DNA of 42,383 nt from Alcanivorax nanhaiticus (GCF_000756665.1 NZ_ARXV01000023.1:1-42383), one strand, 5' to 3'. Counted from the first letter of the stretch, positions 1 through 8,427 are shown. The notes: generated from the letters alone by a model not told the origin. Program-made: numbers and translations.

Positions 1-59
1 GGCCACGCTGAGTATGCAAGGGGCTTCTCAACAGCCTGCTAGTCCTTGGGTTGCATTGA

Positions 60-75
60 CAGCGCATCAGCGCTG
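60..75. other. Short perfect hairpin upstream of first gene
   Basis: Six-base arms CAGCGC/GCGCTG enclose a four-base loop, with a TTGACA hexamer (56-61) overlapping its left side. I see no good -10 box at the right spacing. This could be the end of a terminator for an upstream gene or part of a promoter/operator for the secreted protein at 158. There is no T-run. Confidence 0.25.
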
Positions 76-157
76 ACAAATTGTAGCCCCAATAGTTCGC
101 GTTCTATTCGCGTCTTGTGAGCCGCCTTGGGAAATACCCGGCATAAGGAGGTGCAAG

Positions 158-1330
158 ATGCGACAGTTTCTATTGGTTCTGAAAACTCTCTGGCGACTTA
201 CATTGGCGACGGCAATGGTTGTTGCTCTCCCTGTCATTACTGAAGCAAAAGGTCCGCCGGCAGGCAAGGGCGGCGGTGGTGGCAGTACCACCACAACCTA
301 TAGTGGTGAAGCCACGGCGGTGGATATCACGCTCAATACTTTTCTGCTTGGTGAAACGAAGGTGGTGCTTAGCGATACCGGCCAGTTGAATGCGTCGGGC
401 GGTATGATCGAAAAGGGTTTGAGTGAGACGGTGCAGACCGGGCTGGTGGATTTGGGCGTCAGCGTGCTATCCACTTCGGTTACCGGTAGCGGTGATCTTA
501 CCCATGCTAACGCCACAGTGGTGGGGTTGGAGCTATCAGTACTGGATGTGCTGACTATCTCCGCCTCGGTGTTGCAGGCCGATGCCTCCAGTCAGTGTCT
601 CTCCGGAGATGCGGATACACAGGGTTCATCGCATATTGCCGAGCTGGCAATCAATGGTCAGGCGATCACTGTGTCGGGCCAGCCAAATCAGACGGTCAGT
701 ATTCCGGGCGTTGCCAGCATTGTTATCAATGAGCAGATCTTTTCCGGTAACAGCGTTGAAACCAATGCCCTGCATGTGACCTTGCTCGGTGATGATGATC
801 CCTTGCTGGGTTTGATTGATCTTGGTCTGGACAGACTGCTGTCTGCGGATGTCATCATCAGTCACACCAAGGCGGGTATTACCTGTGGCGATACCTATGT
901 CTGTCCGGTGAAGGATTTTGTGACCGGTGGAGGCCAGTTGGAAGTGGCGGGTGGAAAGCTGTCCTTTGGCATGGTGGGAGGCCTTAAACCCAATGGGCTC
1001 AGTGGTCACCTGAACCTGGTAGATCATCGCAGCGCAGGCCCCCACATCAAGGGTAGTAGCGTTTCCGAATACACGGTGCTGGATGAGGTGACCCGGAAAC
1101 TGGTGTATGGCTGTTCGGGCACAGGTAACAGTACTTGCACAGTGACAGTCGCTGATCGCGGCGAGCCGGGAGTGAATGACAGCTTGTCGATCCTGTCAGG
1201 TGGCTATGCCGAAGCAGGGACCATTGCCCGTGGCAATATCCAGCTACACAAGCCCGGCCAGTGTGATGCTGGCAGTACAGATGGTGGCGACGGAGGAGGT
1301 AAGGGCAAAGGCAATGGCAAGAAAAAATAG
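158..1330 (+). CDS. Secreted glycine-rich protein with a C-terminal beta domain
   Basis: A 390-residue exported protein of unknown function. Residues 1-30 are a Sec signal peptide: a basic start, a hydrophobic core, and likely cleavage after ITEA. A short Gly-rich linker (about 36-42) follows, then a long Thr/Ser/Val-rich region that looks all-beta. Around 250-345 lies a segment with D-F-V-T-G-G-G and G-G-K-x-S-F-G motifs, resembling the small beta domain often found near the C-terminus of bacterial choice-of-anchor surface proteins. That resemblance is from memory and tentative. The tail is Gly/Lys-rich, ending GKKK, and is highly basic. A strong ribosome site (AAGGAGG, about 146-152) fixes the start. 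It appears monocistronic and ends at the hairpin at 1346. No enzyme motifs were seen. Confidence 0.8.
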   Translation: MRQFLLVLKTLWRLTLATAMVVALPVITEAKGPPAGKGGGGGSTTTTYSGEATAVDITLNTFLLGETKVVLSDTGQLNASGGMIEKGLSETVQTGLVDLGVSVLSTSVTGSGDLTHANATVVGLELSVLDVLTISASVLQADASSQCLSGDADTQGSSHIAELAINGQAITVSGQPNQTVSIPGVASIVINEQIFSGNSVETNALHVTLLGDDDPLLGLIDLGLDRLLSADVIISHTKAGITCGDTYVCPVKDFVTGGGQLEVAGGKLSFGMVGGLKPNGLSGHLNLVDHRSAGPHIKGSSVSEYTVLDEVTRKLVYGCSGTGNSTCTVTVADRGEPGVNDSLSILSGGYAEAGTIARGNIQLHKPGQCDAGSTDGGDGGGKGKGNGKKK

Positions 1331-1345
1331 GATAAAGTGAGGTGA

Positions 1346-1380
1346 GTACGCCCTGTCAGCACTGGCCTGACAGGGCGTAC
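1346..1380. terminator. Bidirectional terminator between convergent genes
   Basis: Perfect 14-bp arms (GTACGCCCTGTCAG and its complement) surround a 7-base loop. It lies between the converging genes ending at 1330 and 1387. It is A-rich on the left (AAAAAATAG at about 1322) and followed by ATTATTTC on the right, so it can serve both strands. Confidence 0.8.
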
Positions 1381-1386
1381 ATTATT

Positions 1387-1884
1387 TCAGGCGGAGCGGG
1401 AAAGCTGCTGTCGAACCGCCTTGATCAGTTCAGCAAAATCCGGTTTGGCGATGATCGCGAGTACCAGGGTATAGATTCCGTTCAAGACCGCCAGTTGCAT
1501 GTCGGCTTGCATCAGGCTCAATGCGACGACAATCATGGACACTGCATCCAGAATGCCAAGCAGCAGAAACATGCTGGCCTGCACTTTCCCTGCAGCATTG
1601 GCGTTTTCATCTTCGTTGGGAGAGAGCCCTTGTACCGGTCGAGCGGCGATCGCAGCGGGGGAAAGAAGCCAATTGCGCAAAGGACGTGCGCACAACAACA
1701 TCAACGCCATGGCTCCCAGTGAGCCCATCCGCAGCTGATCTTCAGGGATTAATATCGCCGGAGCGGTATAGCCGCCCACGATCACCATTAGAACAACAGC
1801 AATGCCTATCAGCATGGGGGTACTAAGCACCACAAACCAGAGCAGGGTCATGCGCTTGTGGGCCGAGGTGATGTCAGACGTCAT
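1387..1884 (-). CDS. Small integral membrane protein, unknown function
   Basis: A 165-residue protein with about four hydrophobic segments: residues about 12-37, 52-66, 103-125 and 130-146. A short cytoplasmic-looking loop with E-D-E-N lies around residue 90. The start is supported by AAGGAT just upstream (reverse strand). No family is recognised and no catalytic or transport motif is visible. It is divergent from the MpaB/DUF2236 gene and convergent with the secreted protein, so it is probably transcribed alone. Confidence 0.7.
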   Translation of the reverse strand: MTSDITSAHKRMTLLWFVVLSTPMLIGIAVVLMVIVGGYTAPAILIPEDQLRMGSLGAMALMLLCARPLRNWLLSPAAIAARPVQGLSPNEDENANAAGKVQASMFLLLGILDAVSMIVVALSLMQADMQLAVLNGIYTLVLAIIAKPDFAELIKAVRQQLSRSA

Positions 1885-2072
1885 CCCTTTATCCTTTTTT
1901 GTTTACGGGCGGAAGGAAACTAGCAGACCCAGAGTGGATAAAAAAGTGCATTCTGTTTCTGTCATACAAGGACATTTTGCGTTTCGTTTTCTTGTCATTC
2001 TTCTCTTGCAGCGACATGTTATCTCCATCAGAACTTACCCGCTTTTGTCGGAATGCCGGCAAGGAGAGAGAG

Positions 2073-3320
2073 ATGACTGCCATGCTGCAGAAATTACCGC
2101 TGGATCCGGCCAGTCTGAATCGTGTGGGTGATCCCGCGCGGCCAGGAATGAATAAAGTACGCGCTCTATTCAAGTGGATGCTGGATTCTGACCCGCAGCC
2201 GACTGAAGGGCAGATGAAAGTTATACGCGAATCTATGCTCTCTGGGGATCCGCTGGCCGATGCGGTTGTCGCCATGTATGGACAGCTGCCAGCGGGGAAG
2301 GGAAGGAAGCTGGTCGATCAGGCGTTAGAACAAGGGATTGATTCTTTACATAACCCACCGCAAGCGCTGCTCGCGTTATTCCGGCAGATAGATCATGAGC
2401 CGATTTGGCTGGACCGGGAGCTGTTGCGATTGGGCTGCGAAGTCTCTTATCGAGTGGGGATGTCTGGCGAGCTGGTGTTGCGAAATATGTCCCTCATGGG
2501 TGGCTATCTGGCTGGCGCAGCGGCCAAGCCGCTGGTCTTCACCGGGCAGCTGGATCGCATGGCGAACCGCCGTTTGATAGAAACCGGTAAATTCTGGATG
2601 GACGTGACAACGCCCGGTGGATTGGAGCGGGGTGAAGAGGGCTTCAAGAGTGCTGTGCGGGTGCGGCTGATGCATGCGCAAGTGCGTAGCATGTTACTGA
2701 AGTCTGATAGCTGGGATATGCGTTGGGGTTATCCGTTGAATCAGTGGGATTCCATGGGCACCATCCTGGAATTTTCTGTCATTTTTCTTACCGGGTTGCG
2801 TTCACTGGGTTACCTTTTCAGTCGCCGTGAGCGAGAAGCGGTAGTGCATCTTTGGCGCTACGTGGGTTACCTGATGGGCGTAGATGAACGCATCCTGCCT
2901 GCTAATGAAAAGGACAGTATGCGTGCGCTGTATCAAGTGATGGCGACCATCGGCGAGAGTGATGATGACACCCGCCGTTTGGGCGAGGCATTGGCCAATG
3001 CCTCATTGCAGAATCGTGATGGCGGGGTGCAGCAATATCTGGGCAGGTTAGAGTACACCCTGCGAGCAGGCTACAGTCGTTATATTCTGGGTGATGAAGC
3101 GGCTGACAAACTGGGCTTGCCCCGCACACTGACCAAATACTTCTGGCCTGCGCAGGCTCCGGTTCGTGTCGGGCTGGAGCTGGCGCGTATCGCTACCCCT
3201 GGTGCTAACAAGGCTCTTATGTGGTTAGGTGAAAAAGCGCGCAAGGGACAGTTCCCCAGGCAAGTGAAAAAGCTGAAAGCGGATACGACGTTTACACCGG
3301 TGAAAAAGCTGTTTCGGTAA
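2073..3320 (+). CDS. MpaB/DUF2236 family (oxygenase-like) protein
   Basis: A 415-residue protein of the DUF2236/MpaB family, whose members include the latex-clearing protein Lcp and the fungal MpaB oxygenase, several of them haem-dependent. The family call rests on the overall pattern, in particular the block at about residues 246-277 (G-Y-L-F-S-R-R-E-R-E-A-V-V-H-L-W-R-Y-V-G) with its conserved His and Arg, followed by the M-G-V-D-E-R motif. I chose the ATG at 2073 because AAGGAGAGAG stands immediately before it. The reading frame stays open further upstream to 1899, but that part has no ribosome site and looks non-coding. No signal peptide is seen. The substrate is unknown, and the gene ends close to a repeat element. 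Confidence 0.8.
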   Translation: MTAMLQKLPLDPASLNRVGDPARPGMNKVRALFKWMLDSDPQPTEGQMKVIRESMLSGDPLADAVVAMYGQLPAGKGRKLVDQALEQGIDSLHNPPQALLALFRQIDHEPIWLDRELLRLGCEVSYRVGMSGELVLRNMSLMGGYLAGAAAKPLVFTGQLDRMANRRLIETGKFWMDVTTPGGLERGEEGFKSAVRVRLMHAQVRSMLLKSDSWDMRWGYPLNQWDSMGTILEFSVIFLTGLRSLGYLFSRREREAVVHLWRYVGYLMGVDERILPANEKDSMRALYQVMATIGESDDDTRRLGEALANASLQNRDGGVQQYLGRLEYTLRAGYSRYILGDEAADKLGLPRTLTKYFWPAQAPVRVGLELARIATPGANKALMWLGEKARKGQFPRQVKKLKADTTFTPVKKLFR

Positions 3321-3330
3321 AAATAAGCTA

Positions 3331-3473
3331 CGAGAAGCGAGAAGCGAGTTTCGAAAATCAAAAAGATAACCTTTCCATTGTCGAAGGGTTTTGATCTTCG
3401 CTTTTCGAAACTCGAAACTCGAAACTCGAAACTCGAAACTCTGAAATTCGCACCTCAAGCGGTGCTCCTACAA
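3331..3473. repeat. GAAACTC-family dispersed repeat, copy 1, with REP-like end
   Basis: The left part carries CGAGAAGCGAGTTTCGAAAATCAA. The right part (3390-3441) carries the complementary TTTTGATCTTCG, a TTTTCGAAACTCG and five tandem GAAACTC heptamers (3407-3441). A REP-like unit follows on the minus strand (3450-3473, TGTAGGAGC followed by a CACC/GGTG hairpin). The inverted halves could fold into one large stem. It sits between the DUF2236 gene and yajQ. Confidence 0.8.
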
Positions 3474-3489
3474 AAACCGTAAGCCACAA

Positions 3490-3530
3490 CGCAAGAGGCC
3501 GCGCCCGAATTCCGGGCGCGGCCTCTTGCG
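3490..3530. terminator. Strong hairpin terminator for yajQ and the DUF2236 gene
   Basis: Perfect 18-bp GC-rich arms with a 5-base loop (AATTC), followed by TTTC on the plus strand. It lies between the convergent ends at 3320 and 3578. Confidence 0.8.
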
Positions 3531-3577
3531 TTTCAGTGTCTACAGCGCTTCACTCGCGTTGTAGCTTGTAGCTGATG

Positions 3578-4063
3578 TTAGTCCCTGAAGTTATTGAACT
3601 GCAGAGGAATCTCCAGCTTGGAGGCTTTCAACAGCGCAATGGCTTCCTGAAGATCGTCACGTTTCTTGCCGTTGACGCGCACCTGTTCACCTTGGATGGA
3701 GGCCTGAACTTTCAGTTTGGCATCCTTGATCATTTTCACGATCTGCTTGGCGGTAGGCTGATCAAGACCTTGCTTGAAGGTCAGGGTTAGAGAGAAGGTT
3801 TTGCCGCTGTGCTCCGGCTTCTCCGGGCGGTCTGCGCCGGCGGCACTGATGCCTTGCTTGACGGCGGCTTTGGCGAAAATATCTTCCAGCTGCTGCACCT
3901 GAAAGTCGGACACCGTTTTCAGCGTCACGGTCAGACCTTTTTGCTCGATGCTGGCTTCCACGCCGCGAAAGTCAAAACGATTGCTCAGATCACGGTTGGC
4001 ATTTTCCACCGCATGACGCAGGGCCACTTCATCAATCTCGGAAACAATATCAAAGGACGGCAT
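3578..4063 (-). CDS. yajQ: YajQ family nucleotide-binding protein
   Basis: A 161-residue cytoplasmic protein of the YajQ family (DUF520). Members bind nucleotides, and some bind cyclic di-GMP and act as effectors together with transcription factors. The family-typical start MPSFDIVSE is present, as are N-R-D-L-S-N-R-F-D-F-R-G near residue 30 and V-R-V-N-G-K-K-R-D-D-L-Q near the C-terminus. Length matches the family (about 160). The frame extends upstream to 4135, but the ATG at 4063 fits the family start and is preceded by GAGGGGAG. It is monocistronic, ending at the strong hairpin at 3490-3530. Confidence 0.95.
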   Translation of the reverse strand: MPSFDIVSEIDEVALRHAVENANRDLSNRFDFRGVEASIEQKGLTVTLKTVSDFQVQQLEDIFAKAAVKQGISAAGADRPEKPEHSGKTFSLTLTFKQGLDQPTAKQIVKMIKDAKLKVQASIQGEQVRVNGKKRDDLQEAIALLKASKLEIPLQFNNFRD

Positions 4064-4254
4064 GGTGTCGGCTCCCCTCGCAGGGTCAAAGGTTGCCAAG
4101 TATACCTGTTGAGGAGGGAGGAGGGCAGGCTGCAACGGATGTCACATTCCTGAAAATTGGTACTTTTGAAGCATATTAGTGAATCGTCCTCGGGTTTATG
4201 TTGCCTGTGCTGCACAGGAGTGTGAGCACTAACAACAAGCCAGGAGGCAATATC

Positions 4255-5214
4255 ATGTCACTCAAGGAACGGCTGTCACCGGACAGTCTGTTGGAATCCC
4301 TGCCTGTTTCCCGCGATCTGTTGACCCGTCTGGGTCTGCTCGGTGCCCAGGTGTCCCGCAAGATCGCCATCGATCAGGTCAGCGTTGATAGCGGCACCCT
4401 CAATAATCTCAAAGTGGAAAGGGTCAATCTGGGTAGTGCCAGCATTGGCAGCCTGACGGTGCAGAACGGTTCGGCCAGCGTCAACAATGCCAATGCGGTG
4501 CTGAATCAGGTACGCAGCATTGTGGAGCTGGAATTCCATCTGGACTGGGAAATCGATTTGGGCTGGATTGGCAGCTGGGATGGCAGTGAGAACATGGGTA
4601 GTCTCGATATCCCGGTGGACCTGGGCACGATTACGGTCCCGGATCTGGGCGATATCGACTTGCAGATTCCCAGTATTGATATCCCCGGCCTGGTGGCCGA
4701 GATGAAGCCCATTGACCAGTTGGATCTGGGCAATCTGGATATCAGCGGTGTGCGGCTGGACAAGCTGAGTCTGCCCAGTGCCGGACTATCCATCACCGGA
4801 ATGGGGGTGGGTGATCTGACGCTCAGTTCCGTCACTGTGCCATCGGCAGACGGTGAGGCCATGCGTGTCAATCGTGCAGCGCCTACCCAGCACCTCAACC
4901 TGCCCGGTGCCAGCCTGGAGAATGTGGCGATCCCGGCGGTGAATATGCCGTCTGCCACCAGCGGTTCCTTTACCGCTGACGCCACGGCTTCGGACAAATC
5001 AGTGGGCGTTGATATCGGTATCCTCAAGGTCAGTGTCCGGGTGACCCCCACTGTACATCTCAACGTGGGCAGCATGACGCTTAGTGATGCGCAGCTGGCG
5101 GCGGATCTGGGCAAGGTATCCATCAACGACATCAGTCTGCCGGTGTCCCTGGAAGGGATTACCGGTGGTGAGCTGGGGTTGAACAGTATCAGCGTTAACA
5201 AGCTGACATTCTGA
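4255..5214 (+). CDS. Unknown protein with repetitive beta-strand pattern
   Basis: A 319-residue protein with no signal peptide that I can see. After a short helical N-terminus (about 1-35), most of the chain is a recurring alternation of hydrophobic and small/polar residues with L-x-L, V-x-V and D-I-x-x-P/L units (for example I-P-V-D-L-G-T-I-T-V-P-D-L-G-D-I), suggesting a beta-solenoid or other beta-repeat fold. It is strongly acidic and has no Cys. The start is set by CAGGAGG 8 bases upstream; the frame extends to 4198 without a ribosome site. The next gene begins 14 bases after its stop and has its own strong site, so the two are probably one operon. I do not recognise the family. Confidence 0.75.
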   Translation: MSLKERLSPDSLLESLPVSRDLLTRLGLLGAQVSRKIAIDQVSVDSGTLNNLKVERVNLGSASIGSLTVQNGSASVNNANAVLNQVRSIVELEFHLDWEIDLGWIGSWDGSENMGSLDIPVDLGTITVPDLGDIDLQIPSIDIPGLVAEMKPIDQLDLGNLDISGVRLDKLSLPSAGLSITGMGVGDLTLSSVTVPSADGEAMRVNRAAPTQHLNLPGASLENVAIPAVNMPSATSGSFTADATASDKSVGVDIGILKVSVRVTPTVHLNVGSMTLSDAQLAADLGKVSINDISLPVSLEGITGGELGLNSISVNKLTF

Positions 5215-5228
5215 ACAAGGAGAGAGAG

Positions 5229-5495
5229 ATGTCACTAAATCACAAGGATTTTGAAAAGCGCTGGGAACAGGCGCACCGCAAGCAACGCCCGCAGATGAAA
5301 AAGGCTTCCATTGCGCCGGTGGTACACCTGTCGGTGATCTCCGTACTGGATAACTACATGACCCAGCTGCACAAGGCGGTAGAGGGTCATGCACTGAGCA
5401 AGGAAGAATGCGATGAGGTTTGCAAAAAAATCGCAGAATTGAAACCGTTGGCGAAAAAGGCAGACAGCAAGGCCGCCAAGTACCTGCGGGTGTAA
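5229..5495 (+). CDS. Small basic helical protein in operon with the beta-repeat protein
   Basis: An 88-residue, Lys-rich, probably all-helical cytoplasmic protein. Residues about 30-50 form an amphipathic helix (V-V-H-L-S-V-I-S-V-L-D-N-Y-M), and two Cys occur near residues 62-66 (E-C-D-E-V-C). It starts 14 bases downstream of the previous stop behind AAGGAGAGAG, a ribosome site identical to that of the DUF2236 gene. The acidic partner upstream and this basic protein may interact, but that is only inference. No known family is recognised. Confidence 0.7.
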   Translation: MSLNHKDFEKRWEQAHRKQRPQMKKASIAPVVHLSVISVLDNYMTQLHKAVEGHALSKEECDEVCKKIAELKPLAKKADSKAAKYLRV

Positions 5496-5570
5496 CGCTT
5501 TCCCGTAGGGTGAGCGCAGCGAATAATCTGCCTGCAGGCGATCCGGGCTTAAGCGAGGAAACAAAAACAG

Positions 5571-5722
5571 TTTCGAGTTACGAGAAGCGAGTTTCGAAAG
5601 GCAGAACCTGAAGCATGGAAAGAAGCTTGGGTTTTGATCTTCGGAACTCGGTACTCGAGACGCGCTTCTGGAATCCTTGCCTCGCCTGGGCTTGGATCGC
5701 TCAGGCGAGGTGGGCTCCTGCT
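5571..5722 (+). repeat. GAAACTC-family dispersed repeat, copy 2
   Basis: It opens with TTTCGAGTTACGAGAAGCGAG and TTTCGAAAGGCA. A variable middle of about 30 bases follows, then TTTTGATCTTCGGAACTCG, then GGAATCCTTGCCTCGCCTG and a 9-bp stem (5680-5688 with 5702-5710, CCTCGCCTG/CAGGCGAGG). Apart from the variable middle it aligns end to end with the reverse complement of 41818-41976. Confidence 0.8.
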
Positions 5723-5749
5723 CGGGGTATAGCGGATGTGGTACTGATG

Positions 5750-5783
5750 AAAAAAGCCCGCCCGGTAACGGGCGGGCTTTTTT
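5750..5783. terminator. Bidirectional rho-independent terminator
   Basis: AAAAAAGCCCGCCCG and its perfect complement, with loop GTAA. The A- and T-runs flank a GC-rich stem, so it works for the porin gene (minus strand) and for the 4255-5495 operon. Confidence 0.9.
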
Positions 5784-5820
5784 GCATCGGGCGTCCGGCA
5801 CGTAAAGCGTGCTGCGTCTC

Positions 5821-7245
5821 TTAAAACGCCAACACCATGTCCGTGGTAAAGGCCCAGCCGTTGCCTCCCAACTGGAAGGGCACGCTGCTGTAGCCCACCG
5901 GCGAATCCTTCAGATACAACCCTTGCACATTGAAACGGAACTCCTTGCGCTTGAACGGGAACCAGTTGAAGCCGACGCTAAGGTCATGAGGCGTACCGTA
6001 TTCGCCCTGAATTTCTGAATAGGCAACGTAGGGTTGCAGCACTTTCGGGATGGCCATCATGGAAGCTTGTACCTGGTAGCCTTTGTCATCCAGTTCGTCC
6101 ACCGGCAACGGGCCTGTGGCATCAAACTTGTCCACCCAACGATGGTAGAACTCAGCTTCCAGGAACCAGCCGCGGTACTTCAGGCCGGCATTGGCGGCAG
6201 CCATCTGGTAAGTGGCCTGGTCGATGGTGGAGCCATTGGCAAACGGGTCTTGTTGGAAGATCAAGGTGCCGTCTGAGAGGCGAATCTGGGAGTTCTCGAA
6301 CGAGTTGGTGCCTGGCTGTGCCTGAGCATCCTCCCGGCTGTGGGTGAAGTGAATGCCAAAGCGGGTGGCCAGTTGTTCGTGGAACTCGTAATCACCAAAT
6401 CCTTCACCGGGGCCGAATTCACCGGTGGTGGGCATCCACCACAATGAACCGGACACAGTATTGAGACCGTCATCCAGCTGATTGCCGCTGACGCCCAGCT
6501 GACTGAGGTTGTTACCGAGCATGGCGCGGTACATCAGCCCCTCGGCGATTTGACCTTCTGCCCAGATGCCAGTGGTGTAGGAACCCCGGAAGAATTCATC
6601 GGCGATGGTGCGGTGGTCGTTCTTCAGCCAGTTCGGGAAGGTGTAGTTGGTGGAACGGGTAGAGGGCAGTGCACCGATACCGGCATACAGTTTGAATGCG
6701 GGATTGAAGTGATAGCCTAGGTTCCCGGCCACTACCACCTGGGCCGGGTCGCCCTGGCTGGTGTTGGAGGTCCAGGTGTAGAACAGGTATTTCAACTTGG
6801 GATCAAAGATCCAGCCCTTGAAACTGATATTCACCTTCTGGAACTGGAAATCGTTACGCGGATCGATGCTGATGGTGTTGCCAAAACTGTCTGTATAGGT
6901 GCGATCAAAATCTTTCTGGTTCAGGTAGCGGGTATAGCTGAATACGCCGAAATTCACCTCGCCCATGTCCGAGCTGAACAGGTTGAAGCCCCGGCCAGGC
7001 CGATAACCCAGACTGGTGCCGGGCTGGGGAGCATTGCTCGGTGCCGCTGTGCTTTCTCCATAAAGTTCGGTTTCCAGCTTCTGGATCCGTTGATCAAATT
7101 GCTGGCTTTGTTGTTCCAGATTTTGCCTCAGGGTTTTTAACTCCTGAAGTTGCTGTTCCACCGCTTTTGAGTCGGTTTCTGCAACAGCGTTTGGTGCAAG
7201 CATGGCAGCGCAAAGCGCCGCCGAAAGAGTGGTTGATTTACGCAT
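5821..7245 (-). CDS. OprP/OprO-like outer-membrane porin
   Basis: A 474-residue exported protein. The signal peptide is residues 1-22 (cleavage after NAVA). Residues about 24-62 form a predicted coiled coil (Gln/Leu/Glu heptads), as in trimeric phosphate-selective porins. The rest is rich in aromatic-ended amphipathic strands and ends in phenylalanine (V-L-A-F), the usual outer-membrane barrel signal. The pattern resembles the OprO/OprP porin family, but the substrate cannot be read from sequence. It starts 21 bases after the stop of the lipoprotein amidohydrolase, behind AAGAAGGGA, so the two are very likely cotranscribed. The transcript ends at the 5750 hairpin. Confidence 0.85.
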   Translation of the reverse strand: MRKSTTLSAALCAAMLAPNAVAETDSKAVEQQLQELKTLRQNLEQQSQQFDQRIQKLETELYGESTAAPSNAPQPGTSLGYRPGRGFNLFSSDMGEVNFGVFSYTRYLNQKDFDRTYTDSFGNTISIDPRNDFQFQKVNISFKGWIFDPKLKYLFYTWTSNTSQGDPAQVVVAGNLGYHFNPAFKLYAGIGALPSTRSTNYTFPNWLKNDHRTIADEFFRGSYTTGIWAEGQIAEGLMYRAMLGNNLSQLGVSGNQLDDGLNTVSGSLWWMPTTGEFGPGEGFGDYEFHEQLATRFGIHFTHSREDAQAQPGTNSFENSQIRLSDGTLIFQQDPFANGSTIDQATYQMAAANAGLKYRGWFLEAEFYHRWVDKFDATGPLPVDELDDKGYQVQASMMAIPKVLQPYVAYSEIQGEYGTPHDLSVGFNWFPFKRKEFRFNVQGLYLKDSPVGYSSVPFQLGGNGWAFTTDMVLAF

Positions 7246-7266
7246 TCCCGAGTCCCTTCTTCTTGA

Positions 7267-8427
7267 TTAACTATTGGTGTCTGCAGAGCAAACGTTGGGG
7301 GCGTGGTAATCCAGATTCATCAAGCGGAAGTAGTTGGCACCCAGGGCAATGTTCCGGAAAGCCTCGTCATCCAGCGCACGCAGTACCCGGCTGGTCACTT
7401 CCAGCTCCTTGCCATACTGGTCGTCTGCCTTGTAGCCGGCGGCAACAAAGTCGGTGCCGGGAAGAATGCGGGTGGAGTATTCATTCAGGAATGGCACATA
7501 AATGTCACCCCATTGATGGTATTCGTTGTAAAGCACGTCCCAGGAGACATCCAGCATCAGGTGAGGGTAGGTATCGAGCAGGCCACTGAGAATGTCCACA
7601 TGACGTGCCGGATCCATATTGCCCAGCTCTTTGGAAAGTCCCATGTGTGCCCAGACGATTTTGTTATCCGGATAGGTTTCCAGGATGTGTTTCATCAAGG
7701 GAAGAAACTCAGTGGGATTGGCGTCGTTACCCAGATCGGAATGGAAGGTCACCGGAATGCCACGTTCACGCAGCACTGCCATGAAAGGCCCCCACTGGTT
7801 GATAGATTCGATCGTAGCCGGCTCATGGTTGTTTTTCAGGAGCGCCTGTTTCATCACATTCAGTTCGCCACTCCAGCTGAACATGCCGGGGAATTCGCGA
7901 TCGTAGAGTTCGATCATATCGGCAATGTCGTCAGGGTGAGCCAGATCCATGAAGGTCATGGAAAGCGTGATGTGCAGATTGTCACTGGGGTAATGCACGG
8001 TTTCCAGACCGTTGGCAAAATCATTCTTGATGCTGGGCACGGCAGTCACACCCGGGCAATCCAGGTAATAGCTACAACCGGAGTCCAGTTCCAGAATCTG
8101 GCCGATGCCAAAGTAGTTCACGAATCGGACGCCCTGGGCTTCCAGCATGGCATGCAGTTTTTCTGCCTTGATGGGTGGGCCGCCAAAGGGACGGGGATGA
8201 AAGTGAGCGTCCACTAGCGGGGTGTAAGGTTCCTTCTCCCGGTCATAACAGGCCTGTTGATTACTGGGCTCGCTTAATGATGCCAGGGTGCGAGGGTTGT
8301 CTTTGCGGGTGTCGGTGCTGCTGAAGGAGTCCAGTGTGGCACAACCGCTGATAATGGCGGCCATCGGAACGGCCAGGAGCGGTGTACGGAGTCGGCGGGC
8401 GAAGCCGGTAAACGAGAGAAAGTCCAT
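7267..8427 (-). CDS. Lipoprotein of the amidohydrolase-2 family
   Basis: A 386-residue metal-dependent hydrolase or decarboxylase-type TIM barrel anchored as a lipoprotein. The lipobox I-S-G-C places the lipidated Cys at residue 29. Metal-ligand-like motifs follow in the expected order: D-A-H-F-H-P (His75, His77), F-H-S-D (His228), W-A-H-M-G (His260) and P-G-T-D-F (Asp325). These match the amidohydrolase_2 pattern (HxH, H, H, D). Such enzymes are usually cytoplasmic, so the lipid anchor implies a periplasmic or surface position. It precedes the porin gene by 21 bases. Together they may take up and process an external substrate, which is unknown. Confidence 0.85.
   Translation of the reverse strand: MDFLSFTGFARRLRTPLLAVPMAAIISGCATLDSFSSTDTRKDNPRTLASLSEPSNQQACYDREKEPYTPLVDAHFHPRPFGGPPIKAEKLHAMLEAQGVRFVNYFGIGQILELDSGCSYYLDCPGVTAVPSIKNDFANGLETVHYPSDNLHITLSMTFMDLAHPDDIADMIELYDREFPGMFSWSGELNVMKQALLKNNHEPATIESINQWGPFMAVLRERGIPVTFHSDLGNDANPTEFLPLMKHILETYPDNKIVWAHMGLSKELGNMDPARHVDILSGLLDTYPHLMLDVSWDVLYNEYHQWGDIYVPFLNEYSTRILPGTDFVAAGYKADDQYGKELEVTSRVLRALDDEAFRNIALGANYFRLMNLDYHAPNVCSADTNS

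Larger units (their letters stand above)
5496..5820. other. Gene-free interval of 325 bases with repeat and terminator
   Basis: It holds copy 2 of the GAAACTC-family repeat (5571-5722) and the hairpin terminator at 5750-5783. Nothing else is apparent. Confidence 0.7.

Noticed and set aside
1899..2072. Longer N-terminus for the MpaB/DUF2236 protein
   Set aside because: The in-frame extension has no ribosome site and an atypical composition; AAGGAGAGAG directly precedes the ATG at 2073.
7303..8217. 304-codon plus-strand frame opposite the amidohydrolase
   Set aside because: It lies entirely antisense to a gene with clear active-site motifs and has no ribosome site or recognisable domain.
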